13,537 bases of DNA, taken from NCBI GenBank assembly GCA_902489215.1, contig CABTZE010000043.1, positions 1-13,537 on the forward strand, given 5' to 3'. The translations under genes were made by a program, and so were the position numbers. This DNA is from an uncultured Brevibacterium sp. Lineage in GTDB: Bacteria > Actinomycetota > Actinomycetes > Actinomycetales > Brevibacteriaceae. Within the stretch, counting starts at the first letter, position 1; the number at the start of each line of letters is the position of its first letter. Of this stretch, positions 1 to 6,599 are shown one piece after another. Below the pieces are notes generated by a model. That model saw only the letters and a program-made list of their open reading frames with translations. It did not search any database and had not been told where the DNA came from.

Positions 1-1
1 G

Positions 2-1579
2 CCACAGGCGATTGCCGCCAAAGAACCATATGACGCACATACGTACGCCGAGCTCAGCGAGGACGTCAAAAGGTGCGCACGGGCGCTCGTAGATCTCGGA
101 GTGGAGGCTGGCGACGTCATAGGCATCCAACTGCCGAACTGGTACGAATGGCTGGTCATCCACCTCGCCGCTATCAAAGTCGGCGCTATCACCAATGGAC
201 TTATACCGATCTACCGGGATCGGGAGATTGGATACATGGCCAAAAAAGCCAAAGTGTCCGTCCTATTCATCCCAAACCTGTTTCGGAAATTTGACTACGC
301 GAACATGGTCGATCGCCTGCGGCCAAACCTGCCGGACCTGAAGCACACAATCGTGCTGGACACACCTGGGGAAACGCAGTTCGACACCAGGAACGGATTT
401 GAGAAATGGACAGACTTCCTCGACCGCGGAGTCCAAGAGGTGCCATCGAATACGCGACCGCCAACCGGCTCAACGGACGAAGTCTTCGATTGGAATGAAC
501 GTCGACCCGACCCCAGTGATGTCGGTCTTATCCTCTTCACGTCAGGGACGACGGGCAATCCCAAAGGCGTCATGCACACGCACAACAATGTCCTTGCCGC
601 GGCTCTCCCGTGGCCCGACCATTTGGGTTTGAAGCAGGGTTCGGTCGTCCACATGGCCTCGACTTTCGGTCACCTCACCGGATACATGTACGGCGTGTGC
701 CTCCCCCTGCTTGTCGGCGGTTCGGGTATTTTCCAGGACACGTGGAACGGCGAAGAATTCGTCCGGCTAGTCGCTGAGCATGGAATTCAGCACACCTCAG
801 GCGCGACACCGTTCCTCCACGATCTGCTCGAAGCTGCGAAGTCGACAGAATACGACCTTTCCTCCCTCAAGCATTTCTGCTGTATGGGCGCTCCGATTCC
901 ACGCGTAATGGTGGAAGAAGCGCGCACTCTGCTGCCGAGCCTCAGCGTTTTCGGCGGCTGGGGGCAAACAGAGTGCGGCCTGGTGACGATGACCGCTCCC
1001 GGAGATTCCGAAGAAAAAATCACAGGCACAGACGGACGCGCTCTAGGCGCTATGAAAGTCCGCATTGTCGATCCCCTTGGAGAGCCAGTCGGCCCCGGAG
1101 AGGAAGGACGAGTCCAAGTCACCGGACCTTTCCTGTTTGTCGGATATCTCGATGAGCCCAAGAAGACCGCGGAGAGCTTCGACGGCGAATGGCTCGACAC
1201 TGGCGACCTCGCTGAAATGGACGACGAGGGCTTCATTCGGATCGCCGGACGGTCGAAGGACATCATCATCCGAGGTGGCGAGAATATCCCGGTTGCCTAC
1301 ATTGAAAATGTCCTATACGAACATCCGGCAGTGGCGCAAGCCGCCGTGGTCGCGATGCCGCATCCGCGGCTGCAGGAGATTGCCTGCGCCGTTGTCAATT
1401 TGGTGGACGGTCACACTCTCTCAATGGATGATCTTCGCCAGCACTTTGCAGATAAGGGAGTCGCAAAGAACTACTGGCCGGAGGCATTGGAGATTCTCGA
1501 CGAGCTGCCCCGCACACCCAGCGGTAAGATTCAGAAGTTCAAGCTCAGAGAGGAAGTCGCCACCAAGAATGACAGCTGA
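2..1579 (+). CDS. Acyl-CoA synthetase (AMP-forming, ANL superfamily), 5' partial
   Basis: The product is predicted to activate a carboxylic acid with ATP to an acyl-adenylate and then transfer it to CoA. The reading frame is open from base 2 with family-like sequence (AELSEDVKRCARALVDLGV), so the true start lies left of the window; the GTG at 101 is internal. The adenylate-forming signatures appear in order: the phosphate loop TSGTTGNPKG at 539-568, the adenine-binding GWGQTECG near 956-979, the DTGDLAEMDDEGFIRIAGRSKD hinge region around 1194-1262, and the C-terminal catalytic Lys in PRTPSGK at 1526-1528. All catalytic elements look intact. The overall look resembles cyclohexanecarboxylate or medium-chain fatty acid CoA ligases, but the acid cannot be named from sequence alone. 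The gene ends 11 bases inside the TetR gene, implying co-transcription and translational coupling. Confidence 0.93.
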   Translation, partial: PQAIAAKEPYDAHTYAELSEDVKRCARALVDLGVEAGDVIGIQLPNWYEWLVIHLAAIKVGAITNGLIPIYRDREIGYMAKKAKVSVLFIPNLFRKFDYANMVDRLRPNLPDLKHTIVLDTPGETQFDTRNGFEKWTDFLDRGVQEVPSNTRPPTGSTDEVFDWNERRPDPSDVGLILFTSGTTGNPKGVMHTHNNVLAAALPWPDHLGLKQGSVVHMASTFGHLTGYMYGVCLPLLVGGSGIFQDTWNGEEFVRLVAEHGIQHTSGATPFLHDLLEAAKSTEYDLSSLKHFCCMGAPIPRVMVEEARTLLPSLSVFGGWGQTECGLVTMTAPGDSEEKITGTDGRALGAMKVRIVDPLGEPVGPGEEGRVQVTGPFLFVGYLDEPKKTAESFDGEWLDTGDLAEMDDEGFIRIAGRSKDIIIRGGENIPVAYIENVLYEHPAVAQAAVVAMPHPRLQEIACAVVNLVDGHTLSMDDLRQHFADKGVAKNYWPEALEILDELPRTPSGKIQKFKLREEVATKNDS

Positions 1580-2204
1580 TTCCGAGGACATCAATGCGAT
1601 CGTCAAAGGCGCTCGCGCAGAATTCCGTGAGCGGCAGATCGTCGAAGCTGCCGTTCGCCTGATGCAGAAGAAGGGCACCCACTCGGTGTCCATGCAGGCG
1701 ATCGCGAAGTCTGCCGGAGTCAGTGTTGGGCTGTTGTACAAATATTTTTCAGACAAGGAGCAGATCGTGCTCGCCGCGATCACCCGCGTCCTCGAGGAGT
1801 TCCGTCTGCGAATTCCTGCTGCCATCGCCGAGGCGACGGACCATGTGGACAAGGTGATTGCCGCGTTTTCCGAGTTCTGTCGCATCGTTGACGAACAGCG
1901 ACATGCGGTCGTTCTCACCTATCAAGTATCTAAATCGCTGTCGAAGGAGGGGCTGCAGTCGATTCAGGCTCAGGAGCTCGAAACTCTGCAGCCTCTCGTG
2001 GATGTCGCCGCTGCTGCCATCGACGCCGGGAAACTTCGCAATGTGGATGCCCAGACGCTTGGTCACGACCTCATGGTGATCGCACACATGTGGGCGCTCA
2101 AGCATTGGTACTTCCAGCGAATCGGAGTCGATCTTGATGCGTATATCTCTCAGCAGGTTCGCACCGTTGTATTGAGCAACACCGAGGCATCCGACAAAGG
2201 GTGA
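1569..2204 (+). CDS. TetR/AcrR-family transcriptional regulator
   Basis: This 211-residue protein has the size of a typical TetR repressor. The N-terminal DNA-binding domain spans about residues 18-65, with a helix-turn-helix around 40-60 (SMQAIAKSAGVSVGLLYKYF) and the usual YKYFSDKE ending. The remaining helical part would bind a ligand and dimerise. The ATG at 1569 was chosen because the domain begins about 20 residues later and the start overlaps the stop of the acyl-CoA synthetase; an AGAGGAAG stretch lies upstream, slightly far away. The frame stays open much further upstream, but there it is a shadow of the ligase. Being in one transcript with the ligase suggests that it controls that operon and itself, possibly responding to the acid or its acyl-CoA. 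That is inference; no operator is visible because the promoter lies outside the window. Confidence 0.92.
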   Translation: MTADSEDINAIVKGARAEFRERQIVEAAVRLMQKKGTHSVSMQAIAKSAGVSVGLLYKYFSDKEQIVLAAITRVLEEFRLRIPAAIAEATDHVDKVIAAFSEFCRIVDEQRHAVVLTYQVSKSLSKEGLQSIQAQELETLQPLVDVAAAAIDAGKLRNVDAQTLGHDLMVIAHMWALKHWYFQRIGVDLDAYISQQVRTVVLSNTEASDKG

Positions 2205-2259
2205 GCTTCCAAGTCGCTCAATACCCACCGGGCTCCACCTCGTGAGCTCCCACCCGCCC

Positions 2260-2360
2260 TTTAGCAACAAAAACTCCCGTTAGCAGTGGTTGCTTTCGCG
2301 CAGATCCCGGCTAACGGGTGTTTCCTGGCTGCTAAGCCGCAGAATCCGGCTGACGGGTGT
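2260..2360 (+). repeat. 39-base degenerate repeat cluster, copy A
   Basis: Two direct units begin at 2298 (GCGCAG) and 2337 (CCGCAG), spaced exactly 39 bases. Each contains GGCT(A/G)ACGGGTGT (2309 and 2348), and the first is followed by a GGCTGCTAAG box. They are preceded by a half unit in opposite orientation: AAACTCCCGTTAGC at 2271-2284 mirrors GCTAACGGGTGTTT at 2310-2323 with one mismatch, so the transcript could fold into a long hairpin. The first 31 bases from 2288 (GGTTGCTTTCGCGC onward) are identical to copy B at 4675. The cluster lies directly downstream of the TetR gene and could also act as a transcript end, though it has no T-run. Its nature is not known to me. Confidence 0.85.
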
Positions 2361-2432
2361 GGACGACACGCTTGTGATGCCGGGTCCTATAGATGCCCTT
2401 AAGAAAGCCCAGCCCGGGTCCACTTCTGCTGA

Positions 2433-3215
2433 TTAGAAGTACTGATCGGGGAGGTTGGTTAATCGGGTGACTGGTGGCTGGCCTCCGGATGCGGAATGGG
2501 GTCGGTGGTGATTGTAGTCGTGGATGACTCTCATGATGTGAACATTGCGGGCTGCGAACCACGCAGTCGCCCGACGTAACACCCCTGCTGCGGTGACGGC
2601 CTTTTCATCATCGTGGATCTCTGCGTACACCAACTGGGAATGGTCATCCACCACGGTATGGACAAAGCAGTATCCCAACGCTGATTGTCTGGACCGTTCC
2701 GGTGGCTTGCCTTCTGTCTTTGCCCGGTTGAGGAAACCTTGAGCCCTGCCGACAAACCGGCACCCACCACCATCAGGGATCTTGCCGAACTTCGTCACAT
2801 CCACATGGAGTAAGTCTCCCGGCTGGTCATGCTCATAACGACGCACAACCTCACTGATAGCACGGTCAAGATACGACAGCCGGTTCAGCCGGCAGCGTTT
2901 AAGCACCTGATGCGCTCTTGAGGGTACCGCACCGCACAGGACAACTTACTGCAAAGGTCCGATGCGTTTACGCAACGGCAGCGACACAATGCGTTTGACC
3001 ACTTTAGAAGCGGCTTTTATTCTGGCCGGTGTGGGGTCGGGAAGAACGATCCTGCATGCTTTCACCATTGCGGTAGCGTTCGGCCATCGTTTGACCGTTG
3101 GCTACGAACACTGGAAACGAGCAGCTACTTCAGCAATCGACACACCGTGTTCAACAACGAGCTTGGCAACTTTCAAACGGTGACGAGGAGTCAGCGCTGC
3201 ATTAGAGCGGGCCAT
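2433..3215 (-). pseudogene. Decayed IS481-family transposase
   Basis: Read on the minus strand, the remnant begins at the ATG at 3213-3215 (MARSNAALTPRHRLKVAKLV), a typical IS481-type helix-turn-helix start. The frame then breaks. A TAG stands where a Trp is expected (FQCS-stop-PTVKRW), one base is missing just after KRW, the frame shifts back near VVKRIVSL, and a TAA interrupts GPLQ-stop. The longest open piece (2433-2906) has the rve/DDE integrase fold beginning YEHDQPGDLLHVDVTKFG, with the first catalytic Asp, and VVDDHSQLVYAEIHDDEKA. After ARNVHI it jumps directly to HDYNHHRPHSA. The intervening part of the family, with the second Asp (DNG) and the Glu, roughly 65-70 residues, is gone without breaking the frame. 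The element cannot be active. No convincing inverted ends or target duplication were found. Confidence 0.93.
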
Positions 3216-3333
3216 CAAGAAGACCTCGTGTGTCGAGTGAGCAGATTAGAGCACCTTCATTCCACACCGGAGGTCTTCCCTATGTCACCGCAACACACAA
3301 ACTCAACCAACGTCCCCGGTTAGTACAGGCTGG

Positions 3334-4116
3334 TCACTCGATGTCGTTGATCCATGCGGCGCGGGACGAGTCGAAGGTGATGAAGCCTTCGAACAGCAAG
3401 ATGTGGTCGCCCGACTCGTCGGTCGTGTCGAAACAGACGAGTCCACTGGTGGTGCCTCCCGGCGCGAGGTCGCCCGAGTTCAGCTCATCATCCATGCCAG
3501 AGTAGGTCACCGTCTGGATGTCGCCAGACGGCGACTGCAGCGACCAGTCCCACTCGTGGTAGTCGATCCGGTCCTCAGAGTTGTTCTGGTAAGTGACGTG
3601 GCTGCAAAGGACCGGGCTGAAATACTTAGGGGTCATCCGTTTCAGCGGTTCGGCAGTCACGGTGACCCCACGCGCTTGCAGGGTCTCACCCGGTTCACCA
3701 ATAACGTCAGAGTCCCGCTGTCCCGAGAATCGCTTATTGTCGTCGTCCGTGCTGCTGGCCACATTAGTTGAGCCGCCTGTCGTGCCGGTGTCACTGTCGC
3801 TGCCGAGCCAAGCACCGACGAGGAGAGTCAAGACCACGGCGATGATCACCGCGATAGCAGACAAGATGAGTCCAACAGTGGTCGATGCTTTGTTCGTGGC
3901 GTTTCCTTTGGAGAGCCGCCTGTATCCGACGATCGCGAAGATGACGCCCAGCAGCCCCAACGGTACGGCGGTGAATAGCGACAGCAGCGGGATGAACGAT
4001 GCGAGGAGCGCGAGGATGCCGAGGACGAGAGCGGCTGTCCCCATGCCGTTCTTGGGTCGTGGCTGGTGCTGGGGCTGAGCGTACGGGTATGCGCGCGGAG
4101 GTACCGGATAAGCCAT
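3334..4116 (-). CDS. Membrane protein with DUF4190-like hairpin and DUF4352-like extracellular domain
   Basis: This 260-residue protein begins with a short Pro/Tyr/Gln-rich cytoplasmic tail (MAYPVPPRAYPYAQPQ). Two hydrophobic segments follow, around residues 26-57 (TAALVLGILALLASFIPLL onward) and 70-92 (STTVGLILSAIAVIIAVVL onward), in a DUF4190-like hairpin. After a Ser/Thr/Asp linker comes a domain of about 140 residues with beta-rich sequence and two Cys (PVLCSHVTYQNNS, GLVCFDTTDES), resembling DUF4352/telokin-like domains. The ATG at 4114-4116 was preferred to upstream in-frame positions because AAGGAAG lies a few bases before it and the preceding residues look non-coding. The function is unknown; such proteins are often surface-exposed and sometimes called lipoprotein-like. 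It stands alone between the IS remnant and a HIRAN fragment, which suits an accessory gene. Confidence 0.85.
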   Translation of the reverse strand: MAYPVPPRAYPYAQPQHQPRPKNGMGTAALVLGILALLASFIPLLSLFTAVPLGLLGVIFAIVGYRRLSKGNATNKASTTVGLILSAIAVIIAVVLTLLVGAWLGSDSDTGTTGGSTNVASSTDDDNKRFSGQRDSDVIGEPGETLQARGVTVTAEPLKRMTPKYFSPVLCSHVTYQNNSEDRIDYHEWDWSLQSPSGDIQTVTYSGMDDELNSGDLAPGGTTSGLVCFDTTDESGDHILLFEGFITFDSSRAAWINDIE

Positions 4117-4171
4117 GATTCTTCCTTGATGAGGAGAGTTACCCGTTCGCCTGTTGGCCCGGGATCCGCTG

Positions 4172-4177
4172 ATCATA
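4172..4177 (-). promoter_or_regulatory. Possible -10 box for the DUF4352-like gene
   Basis: TATGAT on the minus strand differs from TATAAT at one base. It lies about 55 bases before the ATG at 4116, which would give a leader of roughly 50 bases containing the AAGGAAG ribosome site. No good -35 hexamer is visible at the expected spacing. Confidence 0.35.
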
Positions 4178-4243
4178 GCAATAGTGCGAATGTGATGGTG
4201 TCCTGAAGTCGTGATACCTGCCACGGAGGGTGACACTGATGGC

Positions 4244-4261
4244 CCGCTCACACTGGAGCGG
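4244..4261. other. Small perfect inverted repeat
   Basis: CCGCTC and GAGCGG flank a six-base spacer (ACACTG). It lies in the 239-base gap between the divergent DUF4352-like gene and the HIRAN remnant. It could be a protein-binding site or chance; no function can be assigned. Confidence 0.3.
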
Positions 4262-4355
4262 CTGTCAGCAGGGACACGCGCGCAGATGAGCGGGCGCCGA
4301 GAGTGGAGGGGCATCAACGAAGTGGGTCTCTCCTGCCCAGGCTGACGCAGAGTTT

Positions 4356-4823
4356 GTGCGTCGACCTGATGGCACGCTCGGTATAAAAGTGCAACGTGGA
4401 GATGAACTGCGGTTCGTCGGACGAGAGTCAGGGTTGCAGGCTGCACCGGGGAACATGGCGTTGGCTCGTCTGGGCATCTTCTACTTCATCGGTCGCAGCT
4501 ACCGCTACTACGACGCAGTGAGTATCCAGTCGACGACGAGAGTCCTGTTCCGCCGTGAACCTGACAACCCGCACGGGCCAAACGTGATAGCGGTCCTCGA
4601 CCCACGTACTGAGGTCTTGTATGGCTACGTGAATAAAGGGTTCGCGGCACGGTTGGCGAAGAGGATTGGCGCAGGGTTGCTTTCGCGCAGATCCCGGCTA
4701 ACGGGAGTTTTCTTGCGGCTAAGGCGCAGAATCCAGCTGACGGGAGTTTCAACGGCTAATGGGTGCTTCCATGCTCACCACCACGCCGTGCCCACCCCAA
4801 ACAGAAAACCCCGGCAGTTCTAG
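4356..4823 (+). pseudogene. HIRAN-domain protein remnant, 3' end replaced by repeat sequence
   Basis: Residues about 18-107 match a HIRAN domain: DELRFVGRESGLQAAPGNMA at the start, REPDNPHGPNVIAVLD in the middle, YGYVNKGFAARLAKRI at the end. HIRAN domains bind DNA ends, such as stalled forks, in SWI2/SNF2-type proteins, and also occur as small stand-alone bacterial proteins. The frame is open from 4290, with plausible coding sequence (STKWVSPAQADAEFVRRPDG) before the GTG at 4356, so the original start may be further left and lost. After RIGAG the frame enters the 39-base repeat cluster (from 4675) and produces Arg-rich sequence (LLSRRSRLTGVFLRLRRRIQ) unlike a protein domain. It stops at TAG 4821-4823, in the loop of the tRNA terminator. 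This suggests truncation by the repeat. A short functional protein is still possible. Confidence 0.65.
4675..4770 (+). repeat. 39-base degenerate repeat cluster, copy B
   Basis: The direct units begin at 4685 and 4724 (both GCGCAG), again spaced 39 bases. Each contains an ATCC(C/A)-GCT(A/G)ACGGGAGTTT core; a third partial unit follows (GGCTAATGGGTGCTTCC, to 4770). The first 31 bases are identical to copy A at 2288-2318, and similarity continues to about 4748. The two copies lie 2387 bases apart in the same orientation, bracketing the IS remnant, the DUF4352-like gene and most of the HIRAN remnant. Confidence 0.85.
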
Positions 4824-4836
4824 GAACTGCCGGGGT
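4808..4836 (-). terminator. Rho-independent terminator of the tRNA-Ser gene
   Basis: Perfect 13-base arms ACCCCGGCAGTTC (4808-4820) and GAACTGCCGGGGT (4824-4836) surround a three-base loop. Read on the minus strand, the hairpin begins seven bases after the tRNA discriminator base and is followed by TTTTCTGT, so it suits termination of the tRNA transcript. Confidence 0.9.
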
Positions 4837-4842
4837 GTCCGG

Positions 4843-4929
4843 CGGGGAGTGTGGGATTTGAACCCACGGAGCCCGTGAGGACTCAACGGTTTTCAAGACC
4901 GTCACATTCGGCCGCTCTGTCAACTCACC
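4843..4929 (-). tRNA. tRNA-Ser (anticodon UGA)
   Basis: The minus strand folds as a class II tRNA of 87 bases. Acceptor strands are GGTGAGT and ACTCCCC, the D-stem is ACA/TGT, and the anticodon stem ACGGT/ACCGT encloses loop CTTGAAA, giving anticodon TGA. A long variable arm (GAGTCC-TCAC-GGGCTC) is typical of serine tRNAs, and the T-arm is GTGGG-TTCAAAT-CCCAC. The discriminator is G, as expected for Ser. CCA is not encoded (CCG follows). The third acceptor pair is a U-C mismatch, which is unusual. It would read UCA codons. Its 3' end faces the accessory region on the left. Confidence 0.93.
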
Positions 4930-5031
4930 TAATGCGCACAGCGCCTGACCATTGTGCCACACGAAGGTGAAATACTCGCAGGGTGCCGTCTCTCGCTGAC
5001 CATCAGCACTCGCTGCGCCTCAACCGCCCGC

Positions 5032-5045
5032 GGCGGTCGGCCGCC
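5032..5045 (-). terminator. Short GC-rich hairpin after the 481-residue protein gene
   Basis: GGCGG-TCGG-CCGCC forms a tight five-base-pair stem (longer with G-U pairs) starting about six bases after the stop codon of the minus-strand gene ending at 5051. There is no T-run, so it is only a possible transcript end. Confidence 0.4.
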
Positions 5046-5050
5046 ACACG

Positions 5051-6496
5051 CTACTGGCTGGCTCGAGTCCAGTAGGCCTTCTGCAGGTCCTCAGCCAGGA
5101 GCTTGCCGTCGGCGAGTGCCCACTTGCTGGGCCGCTCAGCGCTGCCGGTCTTCGAATCGACGAACACAACATCGCCGTGTTCCTCAAGGTGGCGAACCAG
5201 CAGGAGCGGCAGTTCCGTCATGTCGACGGGATCTGCGGTCTGCTGCTCGGTCGGTTCTTCACTCGGCTCAGCAGATTCCGAGGCGCCGGAAGTCTGTTCG
5301 GCTCCCCCACCTTCCGCCTGCTCCGCTCCCTCGTCGGCGTTGCCGTCAGCGGCTTCCGAAGCGCCGCCAGCATCCTCGGTCCCCTCGGCTTCGCTGCTCG
5401 GCTCGGCTTCCGGTGCTGGTGTTCGCTTGTCGGCGTTGAACAGCGCAGCTCCGGCCCCTTTGGGAGCACCGGCGGACGCGGTTGGAACTTCGAGATCCTC
5501 GACGGCTTCCATCAGTCGGCTACTGGGCTTGGTGTCGGCGAGCTTCTTCCAGTCGTCAAGAGGTTTGAGTCCCGAGTGGGTGTAGCTGCTTGCCGTGGGT
5601 GCGCCCGTGGTGAAGTCCAGCTGGACTGTCTGGTCGTCCTGGGTGAGCACGACCGCGCGGGTTTCGTTCCCGGCGAACTCAACGCTGAAGACTTCTTTCA
5701 CTTCGTAGTATTCGAGCGCTTTGACCAGCTGAGTTCCGGATTCTTCGGCCATTGCTTGGACGGCCGGCATGGTGTTCAGCAGCTTTTCGGCTTTTTCTGT
5801 CTGGGCGATTTTCGGCTCGGCCCCGTCAGCACTGGGCACACCGAGGATGCGCTCAGCATCGAGGCTCCACACGACGGTTCCCGACCCCTCACCGAATCCT
5901 TCGCCGGAGGTTGCTGCACGCAGCGTGGCTGACGGTCCGGCGTCGCGGCCGTTGAAGTGTCCGTAGTCCTGTTCGATCGACAGCGCGCGGATTCGATCTG
6001 CATGGTCGATGACGTTCAGGGTCTTGTCGGCGGCGGCCGTAAAAGCGTCAGCGCTGAGGTCAGCAGCGGGAACACGTGCAGCGTCGGCCGGGGCACTGCC
6101 TCCCGGCTTCTTTTCGGGTCCGCCGGTTTCGCTGAACATCAGACTGGTGAGTTTGCCGTCTTCTTCGAAAACCTGTGCCGTGGCATGCTTTTTGGTGATG
6201 ATCAGCTGGTAGACGTCCGCGCCTTCATCCTGCAGGGCGTTGACGACCCGTGCGGTCTGTTCGGGCTTGAGGAAATCAGCTTCGGTCTGCTGTTCCTGGG
6301 ATGGTGCGGCGTCGTCTTCACACGCGCGAATACCGACGGCGGCTATGAGCAGGGCCGCGGCGACTGCGATGATCGCAAGGATCGGCTTGCGCGATCCCCT
6401 GTGGGTCGGTTCAGCACTTTCCATGCGGGGACTATCGCTTGTGTCGTGGGTTTCCGGCACCGGTGTCTGCTTCCTTGGCTGCGTGCGCTGAGTCAT
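5051..6496 (-). CDS. Membrane-anchored extracytoplasmic protein of unknown function
   Basis: This 481-residue protein has a polar cytoplasmic N-terminus of about 38 residues and one hydrophobic segment (ILAIIAVAAALLIAAVGI, about residues 39-56). RACEDD follows; the Cys is not in a good lipobox, so a single membrane anchor with the rest outside is the simplest reading. Residues about 75-345 are a mixed alpha/beta-looking region that I do not recognise. Then comes a roughly 70-residue stretch almost wholly Ala, Glu, Gly, Ser, Asp and Pro (about 355-425). A short ordered end follows (MTELPLLLVRHLEEHGDVVF to KAYWTRASQ). The ATG at 6494-6496 gives the longest frame, but no clear ribosome site precedes it; an ATG at codon 25 is an alternative without a better site. 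It lies 103 bases downstream of the maltokinase-like gene on the same strand and may share its transcript. Confidence 0.85.
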   Translation of the reverse strand: MTQRTQPRKQTPVPETHDTSDSPRMESAEPTHRGSRKPILAIIAVAAALLIAAVGIRACEDDAAPSQEQQTEADFLKPEQTARVVNALQDEGADVYQLIITKKHATAQVFEEDGKLTSLMFSETGGPEKKPGGSAPADAARVPAADLSADAFTAAADKTLNVIDHADRIRALSIEQDYGHFNGRDAGPSATLRAATSGEGFGEGSGTVVWSLDAERILGVPSADGAEPKIAQTEKAEKLLNTMPAVQAMAEESGTQLVKALEYYEVKEVFSVEFAGNETRAVVLTQDDQTVQLDFTTGAPTASSYTHSGLKPLDDWKKLADTKPSSRLMEAVEDLEVPTASAGAPKGAGAALFNADKRTPAPEAEPSSEAEGTEDAGGASEAADGNADEGAEQAEGGGAEQTSGASESAEPSEEPTEQQTADPVDMTELPLLLVRHLEEHGDVVFVDSKTGSAERPSKWALADGKLLAEDLQKAYWTRASQ

Positions 6497-6599
6497 GCGG
6501 GAGCAAACCCGCTGGCCCCGAGTCTATCGAAGCGCCTCTGAGCCTTTCCGCCCAAGCACGGCCTTTAGGTCACACTCGCAGGCGGACCGCCAGAGCCTG

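Noticed and set aside
1065..1568. Upstream extension of the TetR reading frame
   Set aside because: It overlaps the conserved C-terminal half of the acyl-CoA synthetase and its translation is Arg/Ser/Pro-rich without domain features; the TetR domain begins after ATG 1569.
2288..2360. CRISPR-like array in the 39-base repeats
   Set aside because: Units are directly adjacent with no unique spacers, they are degenerate, and no cas genes are present.
2358..3266. TGTGGA at both sides of the IS481 remnant as terminal inverted repeats
   Set aside because: Only six bases match, there is no target duplication, and a chance match is likely; the element ends are probably eroded.
4117..4446. Upstream extension of the DUF4352-like frame
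   Set aside because: The residues look random, they overlap the HIRAN frame on the other strand, and the ATG at 4116 has a good ribosome site.
4756..4962. Minus-strand 68-codon reading frame
   Set aside because: It runs through the tRNA-Ser gene and its terminator and has no protein-like features.
5177..5932. 251-codon plus-strand frame opposite the 481-residue protein
   Set aside because: It is an antisense shadow in GC-rich DNA; the minus-strand frame has the membrane segment and coherent composition.
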